64,000 bases of DNA from Microbacterium esteraromaticum (lineage in GTDB: Bacteria; Actinomycetota; Actinomycetes; Actinomycetales; Microbacteriaceae), in NCBI RefSeq assembly GCF_900163815.1, contig NZ_FUKO01000020.1, positions 1 through 64,000 of the forward strand, given 5' to 3'. The first letter of the stretch is position 1, and each line of letters begins with the position of its first letter. A program made the translations under genes and the position numbers. Under the pieces are notes generated by a model. The model had not been told where the DNA came from. It did no database searches and was given only the letters and a program-made list of their open reading frames with translations. Positions 44,795-52,996 of the stretch are shown here, in pieces.

Positions 44795-46564
44795 ATGCCT
44801 GATATCGCCAAGGTCCTCATCGCGAACCGCGGCGAGATCGCCGTACGCATCATTCGCGCCGCCCAGGACTCCGGAATCACCTCCGTCGCCGTGTACGCCG
44901 ATCAAGATCGCGACGCCATGCACGCGCGACTCGCTGACGAGGCGTACGCCCTCAACGGGTCCACCAGCGCTGACACTTACCTGCAGATCGATAAGATCCT
45001 CTCCATCGCGCGCCGCGCCGGTGCCGATTCCGTGCACCCCGGCTATGGCTTCCTCGCAGAGAACGCCGAGTTCGCCCGTGCGGTCATCGGTGCGGGAATG
45101 ACCTGGATCGGACCCTCGCCCGAAGCCATCGAGTCGCTGGGTGACAAGGTGACGGCGCGTCACGTAGCCGAGAAGGTCGGCGCTCCGCTGGCACCAGGCA
45201 CCCCAGGGCCGGTGGAGAGCGCCGATGAGGTCGTCGCATTCGCGAAGGAGTTCGGCCTGCCGATCGCCATCAAGGCGGCGTACGGCGGTGGCGGTCGCGG
45301 CCTCAAGGTCGCACGCGAACTCGACGAGGTCGCCGAGATGTTCGCCTCCGCCACGCGCGAGGCTGTGGCGGCGTTCGGTCGCGGTGAGTGCTTCGTAGAG
45401 AAGTACCTGGACAAGCCGCGCCACGTCGAGACCCAGTGTCTGGCGGATGCCGCGGGCAACGTCGTCGTGATCTCGACCCGCGACTGCTCGCTGCAGCGCC
45501 GCCACCAGAAGCTCGTGGAAGAGGCACCGGCTCCCTTCCTCACCGACGAGCAGAACAGCCTGTTGTACTCCGCGTCGAAGGCCATCCTCAAGGAGGTCGG
45601 CTACGTCGGCGCCGGAACCTGCGAGTTCCTCATCGGCGCCGATGGCACGGTCTCATTCCTCGAGGTGAACACGCGACTGCAGGTCGAGCATCCGGTCTCC
45701 GAAGAGGTCACCGGCATCGACCTCGTGCGCGAGCAGTTCCGCATCGCCGCAGGCGGCACGATCGACTACGACGACCCCAAGCCTGTCGGACACTCCTTCG
45801 AGTTCCGCATCAACGGCGAGGACCCGGGCCGTGGCTTCCTGCCGCAGCCGGGGCCGATCACCACATTCAAGACTTTCGGCGGACCCGGTGTGCGGCTGGA
45901 CTCCGGGGTCACCGCGGGCGATGCCGTCTCGGGCGCCTTCGACTCGCTGCTGGCGAAGATCATCGTCACCGGGCGCGACCGCGCCGAAGCACTCGAGCGC
46001 TCGCGACGCGCACTGGACGAGTTCGAGGTCGCCGGCATGCCGACGGTGCTGCCCTTCCACCGCAAGGTGGTGCGCGACCCGGCATTCGTCGCGGAGAACG
46101 GCGCCTTCGGCGTGTTCACCCGCTGGATCGAGACCGAGTTCGACAACGACATCCCGGCGTGGGACGGTGAACTCGATGAGCCCGTTCCCGCTCCCGGACG
46201 ACACACTGTGGTCGTCGAGGTCTCGGGCAAGCGGCTCGAGGTCAGCCTGCCTGACCGCGTCACCGCATCCGTGGCGGGCACAGCCGGCCGTCCGGCAGCT
46301 GTGCCGCCATCCCGTCGCAGTCATTCCGGTTCGGTCGCCTCCGGAGCATCCGGCGATGCCGTCAAGTCGCCCATGCAGGCGACGATCGTGAAGATCGCCG
46401 TCGAGGAAGGCCAGCAGGTCGTCAAGGGCGACCTCGTCGTGGTGCTCGAGGCGATGAAGATGGAGCAGCCGCTGGCTGCGCACAAAGACGGCGTGATCGG
46501 CAACATCAGTGCTGCTGCGGGTGCGACGGTGGCCGCGGGACATCAGCTGCTGACCATCAGCTGA
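44795..46564 (+). CDS. accA3: Acetyl/propionyl-CoA carboxylase alpha subunit (biotin carboxylase and biotin carrier)
   Basis: This 589-residue subunit carboxylates its own biotin. The biotin carboxylase domain (about residues 1-450) has [32 protein letters not shown] (ATP grasp) and [17 protein letters not shown] linker leads to the C-terminal biotinyl domain with [11 protein letters not shown] (biotin on K555). ATG 44795 starts the conserved [13 protein letters not shown]. It works with the beta and epsilon subunits at 37863-39703 in fatty-acid and propionyl-CoA metabolism. A strong terminator follows directly. Confidence 0.95.
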   Translation: MPDIAKVLIANRGEIAVRIIRAAQDSGITSVAVYADQDRDAMHARLADEAYALNGSTSADTYLQIDKILSIARRAGADSVHPGYGFLAENAEFARAVIGAGMTWIGPSPEAIESLGDKVTARHVAEKVGAPLAPGTPGPVESADEVVAFAKEFGLPIAIKAAYGGGGRGLKVARELDEVAEMFASATREAVAAFGRGECFVEKYLDKPRHVETQCLADAAGNVVVISTRDCSLQRRHQKLVEEAPAPFLTDEQNSLLYSASKAILKEVGYVGAGTCEFLIGADGTVSFLEVNTRLQVEHPVSEEVTGIDLVREQFRIAAGGTIDYDDPKPVGHSFEFRINGEDPGRGFLPQPGPITTFKTFGGPGVRLDSGVTAGDAVSGAFDSLLAKIIVTGRDRAEALERSRRALDEFEVAGMPTVLPFHRKVVRDPAFVAENGAFGVFTRWIETEFDNDIPAWDGELDEPVPAPGRHTVVVEVSGKRLEVSLPDRVTASVAGTAGRPAAVPPSRRSHSGSVASGASGDAVKSPMQATIVKIAVEEGQQVVKGDLVVVLEAMKMEQPLAAHKDGVIGNISAAAGATVAAGHQLLTIS

Positions 46565-46577
46565 TCTGAGAAGCATG

Positions 46578-46614
46578 CGAAAGGCGCGCCCCCGACCGGG
46601 GGGCGCGCCTTTCG
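46578..46614 (+). terminator. accA3 terminator
   Basis: Arms CGAAAGGCGCGCCCC (46578-46592) and GGGGCGCGCCTTTCG (46600-46614) form a 15-bp stem. CTAG and an IS end follow immediately. Confidence 0.85.
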
Positions 46615-46619
46615 ACTAG

Positions 46620-46790
46620 GACACGTCTCCCATTAGCATCGCCAGGTAAATGCGGTGTGGAGGGTGGCAGCGCGGTAGGTGATGGCGAGTTTCGCGTAGC
46701 GGGCGGCGATGGACGCGCCATTGCTGGAGCATCGCGAAAGAGCGCTCGACGGCGTTGCAGCTCTTGCGCGGTTCAATGTGTGTGGGTGCT
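46620..46790 (-). mobile_element. Decayed end of an IS5-family element
   Basis: About 150 bp are clearly similar to the left end of the complete IS at 47737. On the minus strand the transposase C-terminus reads AARYAKLAITYRAATLHTAFTW, compared with ATRYDKLAITYRAAAVLHAALTW in the intact copy. The terminal sequence has the same TCTCCCA core next to CTAG (46616-46619). The rest of the transposase is missing. Confidence 0.75.
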
Positions 46791-46820
46791 TGCCACCTGT
46801 GGTTCGCCTGGATGTAGACG

Positions 46821-47426
46821 CTAGTCGATCCGCACGAATTCGAATGTCAAGGTCTCGGAGTAGTCGCTGTCGACCGCTCGCGCCAAGCCGCATGCGACGG
46901 GAACGAGATTGCCTCGCTTCTCGTAGGTAGGCGGGCCCGACAGCGTGTAGCCTCGCGGGGGTGTAAGGGTTGCGTTCGCCCAACCCCTGAAACTGGCTGG
47001 GCCCTCAGAGCAGGAAACTGCTCGGTTGTTCTTGAGCACCTTGACATTGTCTTTTTGGACAGTCGGAGCCGACCAATGTGTGTAGGGGCTCAACCGGTAG
47101 AGCATCGTCTGCAGTCGGAGCCGTCCTGCAGGGATATCACACGTGATCACAGCCTGAACGTTGATCGTGCCCTTGACGTGCTCCGACCCGTGAGGATTCT
47201 GCACGTTTAGGTCGCAGGTCATGGTCTGAGCCATCGGGGCCGCCGCAGACCGCAACTGAGCGTCGGACTCCTGAGGTTCTTCGACCACGACAGACAGGTT
47301 TCCGTAAGTGAAACGCTGAGAATCAGCTGCTTCAGTGAAATCTGTGGTGGATGCCGTTGCAGCGGGGGCCGTGAGTAGGCCCAGGACTGCGATTGCCAGA
47401 ACTGCGATACAACGATTCGTCTTCAT
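46821..47426 (-). CDS. Secreted protein of unknown function
   Basis: This 201-residue protein starts with a clear signal peptide (MKTNRCIAVLAIAVLGLLTAPAATAS) and a likely signal-peptidase-I site after ATAS. The mature part contains several cysteines (in TCDLNVQNP, TCDIPAG, VSCSEG and VACGLA) that could form two disulfides, and a beta-rich composition. No domain is recognised. It lies between a decayed IS end and a complete IS and is divergent from an 87-codon gene. Base composition is less GC-rich than the flanks, which fits acquisition. Function cannot be stated. Confidence 0.7.
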   Translation of the reverse strand: MKTNRCIAVLAIAVLGLLTAPAATASTTDFTEAADSQRFTYGNLSVVVEEPQESDAQLRSAAAPMAQTMTCDLNVQNPHGSEHVKGTINVQAVITCDIPAGRLRLQTMLYRLSPYTHWSAPTVQKDNVKVLKNNRAVSCSEGPASFRGWANATLTPPRGYTLSGPPTYEKRGNLVPVACGLARAVDSDYSETLTFEFVRID

Positions 47427-47472
47427 CTGATCCCTTGCTCAGTTTGAGGCGCGAGCGCCTATCGTTGACCTC

Positions 47473-47736
47473 ATGAAAGCAGAAGCGACGCTCGACGTCC
47501 ACACATTAGGACAAGACGACGCAGCTCGGTTCAGGGTGCATTTTTGGTCACGGCCGAAGCCAGGGGTTGCATGGAATCTGGACGCGTGGATACTGGACAA
47601 CGTCTCGAGCGTCCGTGATGCACTCAGCTGGGCGGACGCCAATAGTCGCGGACGCCCCTATGAGCTGTTCGTCGAAACGACCGGTAATCTCAGCGATGCG
47701 TACCTGGTTCGGGTAGCAGGAGCGAACCCGAACTAG
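47473..47736 (+). CDS. Hypothetical 87-residue protein abutting the IS
   Basis: The small soluble protein has a beta-alpha pattern (ARFRVHFWSRPKPGVAWNLDAWILDN, then DALSWADANSRGRPYELFVE) and no signal peptide. It is divergent from the secreted-protein gene with 46 bp between starts. Its stop codon TAG coincides with the CTAG at the IS border (47733-47736), so the original protein may have been longer and been cut by the IS. Function is unknown. Confidence 0.5.
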   Translation: MKAEATLDVHTLGQDDAARFRVHFWSRPKPGVAWNLDAWILDNVSSVRDALSWADANSRGRPYELFVETTGNLSDAYLVRVAGANPN

Positions 47737-48666
47737 GCGACTTCTCCCAATAGTGTCGCCCAGGTGAGAGCAGCGTGGAGGACGGCGGCGGCGCGGTAGG
47801 TGATGGCGAGTTTGTCGTAGCGTGTGGCGATGCCGCGCCACTGCTTGATCAGCGCGAAGGAGCGTTCGACGACGTTGCGGTCTTTGTAAGCGTCCTCGTC
47901 GAACTTCGATGGCCTGCCACCGTTTTGGCCTTTGCGTTTGCGGGCCGCGGTCTGGTCGCTCTTTTCCGGGATCACGCAGCGGATACCGCGTGAGCGCAGC
48001 ATCTGACGGTTGATGCGACTGCCGTAGGCCTTGTCTGCCAGGACAGCATCGGGCGTCGTGCGAGGCCGGCCGCCGCCTGGCCGGGGGACGCGGATATCGT
48101 TCAAGACCGCTTCGAGCATCGCTCCGTCGTTACGCTGCCCGCCGGTGACCACGATCGCCAACGGAAGCCCGTTGCCGTCGACAACCTGGTGGATCTTCGT
48201 CGTCAACCCGCCACGGGATCGCCCGATGCCGTGACCGTCGGGTTCCGCCTCAGCGAAGCTGAGATTCTTGTGATTCGAGAACGCCCCCTGTGGGCTGATC
48301 AGGGCGGCGGGTGTTCGTCGCATGCTGATGCGCGCGAGCGATCGTGGCATCCACCGACACATCCCAATCGACCAGGCCAGCGGTGTCCGCCTGAGAAAGC
48401 AGTGCCTGCAGGACGCGATCCCACGTGCCATCCCCGGCATAGCGGCGGTGACGCTTCCAAATCGTCTGCCACGGACCGAACTCACCACGCGGCAGATCCC
48501 GCCACGCCACACCCGCACGGAACCGATAGATGATCCCATCCACCACGCGCCGGTCATCACGGAACGGATGACCACGCCGCCCCTGGTTCGAGGGCAGCAA
48601 CGGACCGATCAGCGCCCACTGAGAATCCGTCAAACGCCGCGTACGGGTATCAACAGCAGTAGCCAC
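47733..48666 (-). CDS. IS5-family transposase in two overlapping frames
   Basis: The first frame (48666 to 48250) has the N-terminal domain (RRLTDSQWALIGPLLPS, FRAGVAWRDLPRGEFGPW) and the first catalytic aspartate in VDWDVSVDATIA. The second frame (used from about 48290 to 47733) gives VVTGGQRNDGAML, the second aspartate in LADKAYGS, and the glutamate region VERSFALIKQWRGIATRYDKLA. The frames differ by one base, and joining needs a +1 shift near GGGGG around 48293. IS427-type elements use frameshifting to make the full DDE enzyme. Alternatively this copy is a simple frameshift mutant. Confidence 0.8.
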
Positions 48667-48712
48667 TCAGCCACTATCGCGCGTCAATCACCACACATAT
48701 GGGAGACACGCC
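47737..48712 (-). mobile_element. IS5-family (IS427-like) insertion sequence
   Basis: The element lies between two CTAG tetramers (47733-47736 and 48713-48716), which may be target-site duplication. Ends GCGACTTCTCCCAATAGTG and (inverted) GGCGTGTCTCCCATATGTG share the core TCTCCCA and GTG. It holds one transposase in two overlapping frames. The insertion is immediately after the stop codon of lpdA. Confidence 0.8.
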
Positions 48713-48717
48713 CTAGC

Positions 48718-50157
48718 TCAAGAGATGTTCACCGCGTGCATGGCCCGGCTGGCGTCGGTGATGCTCGTCGACAGCGAGGGGTACGCGGCGAATACGCGCG
48801 AGACCTGATCGACGTTGAGTCGGCGCTCGACGGCCATCGCCAGCGGGTAGATGAGCTCTGAGGCCTTCGGCGCCACGATCACGCCGCCGATGACCGTGCC
48901 GGACCCCTTGCGGGCGATGATCTTCACGAAGCCATCCTTGATGCCCATCATCTTCGCGCGCGGGTTCGCGGCCAGCGGCAGCTTGTACGCGCTGCCAGCC
49001 ACGACCCCGTTCTCGACGTCGCTCTCCGAGAAGCCGACCGTCGCGATCTCCGGAGCCGTGAAGATGTTCGCGGTGATCCTGCGGTGCTCGAGCGGAATGA
49101 CGATGTCGCCGAGCGCATGGAAGACCGCAGTGCGCCCCTGCATGGAGGCGACGGATGCCAGAGGCATGAAGTTCGTGCAGTCGCCGACGGCGTAGACGTT
49201 GGGCACCGACGTGCGCGCCACCCGGTTGACCCGCACGTGGCCGGAGTCATCGAGCTCGATGCCCGCCTCTTCGAGTCCGATGCCGGTGGTATTCGGGACT
49301 GACCCGACCGCCATCAGACAGTGGCTGCCCTCGACGGTGCGCCCATCTGCGAGCGTCACCAGGACGCCGTCTTCGGTGCGTTCGACCTTCGATGCGCGCG
49401 ACTTCGACAGCACCTGCATGCCACCGCGCTTGAACACCGCCTCGAGCACCTTCGCGGCATCGACGTCTTCGCCCGGCAGCACCTGTTCGCGGCTGGACAC
49501 GAGCGTGACCTTCGCACCGAGATTCATGTACGCGGAGGCGAATTCTGCGCCGGTGACGCCCGAGCCCACGACGATCAGGTGTTCAGGAAGGGCCTTCATG
49601 CCGTACAGCTGCGTCCAGGTGAGGATGCGCGTGCCGTCGGGCTTGGCCGAATCGAGCTCGCGTGGCGATGCGCCCACCGAAACGATCACGGTGTCGGCCT
49701 CGACGCGGTCGAAGTCGGTGCCCCCGGGCCCGGTCGCGACGATGATCGCATTCGGTCCTTCCAAGCGGCCGTGGCCGGAGAGAATCCGCACGCCCGCCTC
49801 CAGCAGCGTCGCGCGCATGTCTTCGGACTGCTGGCCCGCCAGCGCGAGCAGTCGCTTGTTGACAGCGGCCAGGTTGATGGCGATCTCGGGCTTCAACGGC
49901 TTGCCGTTGCCGCCCTTCGCATAGAACTGCACACCGAGGTCAGTGGCTTCGGCGATCGCGACGGCAGCATCCGCCGTGGCGATCAGGCTCTTCGAGGGCA
50001 CGACATCCGTCAGCACGGCGGAACCGCCCACTCCGACGCGCTCCACAAGGGTCACATCCGCCCCGAGCTGGGCGGCGGCGAGAGCTGCCTCATAACCACC
50101 GGGGCCGCCGCCGAGGACGGCCACACTCTGTCTATTGGCAAAGGAAGTCTGAGACAT
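48718..50157 (-). CDS. lpdA: LpdA-type NAD(P)H-quinone oxidoreductase (flavoprotein disulfide reductase family without disulfide)
   Basis: This 479-residue FAD enzyme has two Rossmann motifs (GGGPGGYEAALAA near the N-terminus and VGSGVTGAEFASAY in the NAD(P) domain), AVGDCTNFMPLAS for FAD, and a C-terminal dimerisation domain. The position of the redox disulfide reads VGGSAVLTDVVPSKS, with no cysteines. That is the pattern of Mycobacterium tuberculosis LpdA (Rv3303c), a quinone reductase rather than a lipoamide dehydrogenase. ATG 50157 begins the natural N-terminus; the longer frame overlaps the purine phosphorylase gene. The IS island abuts its 3' end. Confidence 0.9.
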   Translation of the reverse strand: MSQTSFANRQSVAVLGGGPGGYEAALAAAQLGADVTLVERVGVGGSAVLTDVVPSKSLIATADAAVAIAEATDLGVQFYAKGGNGKPLKPEIAINLAAVNKRLLALAGQQSEDMRATLLEAGVRILSGHGRLEGPNAIIVATGPGGTDFDRVEADTVIVSVGASPRELDSAKPDGTRILTWTQLYGMKALPEHLIVVGSGVTGAEFASAYMNLGAKVTLVSSREQVLPGEDVDAAKVLEAVFKRGGMQVLSKSRASKVERTEDGVLVTLADGRTVEGSHCLMAVGSVPNTTGIGLEEAGIELDDSGHVRVNRVARTSVPNVYAVGDCTNFMPLASVASMQGRTAVFHALGDIVIPLEHRRITANIFTAPEIATVGFSESDVENGVVAGSAYKLPLAANPRAKMMGIKDGFVKIIARKGSGTVIGGVIVAPKASELIYPLAMAVERRLNVDQVSRVFAAYPSLSTSITDASRAMHAVNIS

Positions 50158-50214
50158 GATGACCATTCTCCCGCAATCCTGGCTCCGGAGCCTGCACCTT
50201 CCTAGAGTGGAGTC

Positions 50215-51048
50215 ATGCTTGACACTGCAAACCATCCTCTGGACGACCCGAACGCGGATCCCGTCGCCATCGCTGCGCTGGCCGCTGCGGACATCGCCCG
50301 TCTCACCGGGGTCGATCACCACGACATCGCCGTCACGCTCGGCTCGGGCTGGGGCAAGGCCGCGGAGATCATCGGCGAGACCGTTGCGACCGTCCCCGCC
50401 ACCGAGGTCACCGGCTTTTCCAAGCCCGCTCTCGAGGGCCATGTCGGCACGCTGCGCAGCATCCGCACCCCCGGCGGCAAGAACGTGCTCGTCATCGGCG
50501 CCCGGACGCACTATTACGAGAACCACGGCGTCCGCCGAGTCGTGCACAGCGTGCGCACCGCGGCGGCGACGGGAGCCAAGATCATGGTGCTCACCAACGG
50601 CGCCGGCGGCATCCGCGAGAGCTGGAAGCCCGGCCAGCCCGTGCTGATCAGTGACCACATCAACCTCACCGCCGATTCACCGCTGGAGGGCGCGACCTTC
50701 GTCGATCTGACCGACCTGTACTCGACCCGGCTGCGTGACATCGCGCGCACTGTCGACGCGACGCTCGACGACGGCGTGTACACGCAGTTCCGCGGTCCGC
50801 ACTACGAGACGCCGGCCGAGGTGCAGATGACCAAGCGCATGGGCGGCGACATCGTCGGAATGTCGACCGCACTGGAGGCCATCGCCGCTCGAGAGGCCGG
50901 CATGGAGATCCTCGGCTTCTCGCTCATCACGAATCTCGCCGCCGGCATCCAGCAGACCCCGCTCAGTCACGCGGAGGTCATCGAGGCCGGCCGCGAGGCG
51001 GAGCCGGTCATCTCGGCTCTGCTCGCTCGCGTGATCGAGGCGCTGTGA
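50215..51048 (+). CDS. Purine-nucleoside phosphorylase
   Basis: This 277-residue trimeric-type phosphorylase cleaves inosine and guanosine with phosphate. Motifs are VTLGSGWGKAAEIIG (phosphate loop), GARTHYYENHGVRRVVH, LTNGAGGIRESWKPGQPVLISDHINLT, and the base-binding GPHYETPAEVQM and MSTALEAIAARE. It overlaps the phosphohexomutase gene by four bases, so base salvage and pentose/hexose phosphate handling are co-expressed. Confidence 0.94.
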   Translation: MLDTANHPLDDPNADPVAIAALAAADIARLTGVDHHDIAVTLGSGWGKAAEIIGETVATVPATEVTGFSKPALEGHVGTLRSIRTPGGKNVLVIGARTHYYENHGVRRVVHSVRTAAATGAKIMVLTNGAGGIRESWKPGQPVLISDHINLTADSPLEGATFVDLTDLYSTRLRDIARTVDATLDDGVYTQFRGPHYETPAEVQMTKRMGGDIVGMSTALEAIAAREAGMEILGFSLITNLAAGIQQTPLSHAEVIEAGREAEPVISALLARVIEAL

Positions 51049-52709
51049 GCGAGCGGCTCGCGCAGGCGCGCGCGTGGCTGAGGCAGGATCCCGACGCGGA
51101 GACCCGCGACGAACTGGCGGGAATCATCACTCTCGCCGCCAGCGGAGACACCGCGGCGATGCGGGACCTCGACGATCGCTTCGGCAGCCGTCTCGCCTTC
51201 GGCACGGCGGGTCTGCGCGGAGAGCTGGGCGCAGGCAGCAACCGGATGAACCGCGTGCTCGTCACGCAGGCGGCCGCCGGATTCGCCGGGCACCTGCTGC
51301 AGCGCGTGAAGGGCACCCCGACTGTCGTCATCGGCTATGACGGACGCCGCAACTCCCGCCGCTTCGCACTCGACTCCGCCGAGATCTTCGCCGGGGCGGG
51401 ACTGCGGGCGATTCTGCTTCCGCGCCTGCTTCCGACGCCGGTGCTCGCGTTCGCCGTGCGTCACTTCGGCGCGGACGCCGGCGTCATGGTCACGGCCAGC
51501 CACAACCCTCCCAACGACAACGGCTACAAGGTGTACCTGGGCGGTGACGACGGCGGATCGCAGATCGTCGCCCCGCAGGATGCCGAGATCGCTGCCCACA
51601 TCGCACGCGTGGCCGACTCGGGCGACATCGGGATGCTGCCTCGCTCGCAGAAGTACGAAGTGGCAGATGCCACCGTCGTCGACGCCTACGTCGCAGCGAC
51701 TGCCGCTGTCTCGCCCGCACCCTACGGCGTACAGGAGATGCGCTGGGTGTACACCGCAATGCACGGTGTCGGATGGGAGACGTTCTCGCGCGTCGTGAAG
51801 ACCGCAGGCTACCCGGCACCGCGCGTCGTCGAGGAGCAGCGCGACCCGGATTCGACGTTCCGCACGGTCTCGTTCCCCAACCCGGAGGAGCCGGGCGCGA
51901 TGGACCTGTCCTTCGCCCGGGCGCGCGCTGTGGATGCCGAATTCGTGATCGCGAACGACCCCGACGCGGATCGCTTGGCCCTCGGAATTCCGGATGCCGC
52001 TGCCGAAGGCGGCTGGCGCCGGCTCACCGGCAACGAGATCGGCCTGCTTCTGGGCTGGCGCGCCGCGAAGGCCGCGCAGGGCGCTGCCGGCGCATCGCTG
52101 GCGTGCTCACTGGTCTCCTCCCCCGGCCTGGGTGCGATCGCCCAAGCCTACGGACTCGATTTCCATGAGACGCTGACCGGGTTCAAATGGATCTCCCGCG
52201 CCCCGGGCATGGTCTTCGGCTACGAAGAGGCTCTCGGCTACCTGGTGAATCCGGAGACCGTGCGCGACAAGGACGGCATCTCGGCGGCGATCGCGATGCT
52301 GGGTCTCGCCGCCGACGCGCGTGTGCAGGGCACGACCATCGCCGGCCTGCTGGAGCAGCTCGGCGCCGAGATCGGCCATTTCGCCTCCGGGCAGGTATCG
52401 ATCCGCGTGGATGACCTGTCGGTGATCTCCCGCCTGATGGCTGCACTGCGCGGGCAGCAGCCGTCGGCCTTCGGCACGAGGGCGGTGGCGTCCGCGGAGG
52501 ACCTGGCCGCTGGCGTCAGCGGCATGCCCGCAGGGGATGTGCTGCGCTACCGCCTCGATGATGGATCACGCGTCGTCGTCCGCCCCAGCGGCACCGAGCC
52601 GAAGCTGAAGGCGTACATCGATGCGCGAGCGGACTCTGCGGAGCAGGCGACGACTGCGGTGGCCGAACTGGAGGCCGCGGTACGCGAGCTGCTCGCGGCA
52701 CGCTCATGA
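51045..52709 (+). CDS. Phospho-sugar mutase (phosphoglucomutase/phosphomannomutase family)
   Basis: The 554-residue alpha-D-phosphohexomutase has FGTAGLRGELGAGSNRMN, the phospho-serine loop TASHNPPNDNGYKVY, the Mg site NDPDADRLALGI and the sugar-binding FGYEEALGYLV. The C-terminal phosphate-binding loop is VRPSGTEPKLKAYI. Size and sequence match the long phosphopentomutase/phosphoglucomutase type; together with the preceding purine phosphorylase it could interconvert ribose 1- and 5-phosphate. GTG at 51045 is the start. Confidence 0.92.
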   Translation: MSERLAQARAWLRQDPDAETRDELAGIITLAASGDTAAMRDLDDRFGSRLAFGTAGLRGELGAGSNRMNRVLVTQAAAGFAGHLLQRVKGTPTVVIGYDGRRNSRRFALDSAEIFAGAGLRAILLPRLLPTPVLAFAVRHFGADAGVMVTASHNPPNDNGYKVYLGGDDGGSQIVAPQDAEIAAHIARVADSGDIGMLPRSQKYEVADATVVDAYVAATAAVSPAPYGVQEMRWVYTAMHGVGWETFSRVVKTAGYPAPRVVEEQRDPDSTFRTVSFPNPEEPGAMDLSFARARAVDAEFVIANDPDADRLALGIPDAAAEGGWRRLTGNEIGLLLGWRAAKAAQGAAGASLACSLVSSPGLGAIAQAYGLDFHETLTGFKWISRAPGMVFGYEEALGYLVNPETVRDKDGISAAIAMLGLAADARVQGTTIAGLLEQLGAEIGHFASGQVSIRVDDLSVISRLMAALRGQQPSAFGTRAVASAEDLAAGVSGMPAGDVLRYRLDDGSRVVVRPSGTEPKLKAYIDARADSAEQATTAVAELEAAVRELLAARS

Positions 52710-52972
52710 GCAGGCTCCGTCGGCGGGTGACCGTCGACATCGACGAAGGCGTGCACGCGCGGCCGGTGGCAGAGCTCGTGCGGCTCGCGCAGGCGCACGG
52801 GATGCCAGTGCTGCTGTCGACGGATGCCGGAGCCACAGCCGATCTGACCAGCGTGCTCGCGGTGATGGATCTCGCGATCGCTTCCGGAGACGAGGTGACC
52901 CTCGAGGTCGCCGACTCTCCGGAGGCACCCGCGCTGCTGGATGCGCTCGCATCCGTGCTGACGCGGCGCTGA
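52706..52972 (+). CDS. HPr-like phosphocarrier protein
   Basis: This 88-residue protein has the HPr signature EGVHARPVAELV with the phosphorylatable histidine H17. The usual regulatory NAKS stretch is replaced by TADLTSVLAVMDLAI. It overlaps the phosphohexomutase by four bases. A second, more typical HPr is encoded at 55398. Its partner is probably the EI at 55673, although it could have a purely regulatory role. Confidence 0.82.
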   Translation: MSRLRRRVTVDIDEGVHARPVAELVRLAQAHGMPVLLSTDAGATADLTSVLAVMDLAIASGDEVTLEVADSPEAPALLDALASVLTRR

Positions 52973-52996
52973 CCGCGCGCATCGGGGCACGGCCGT

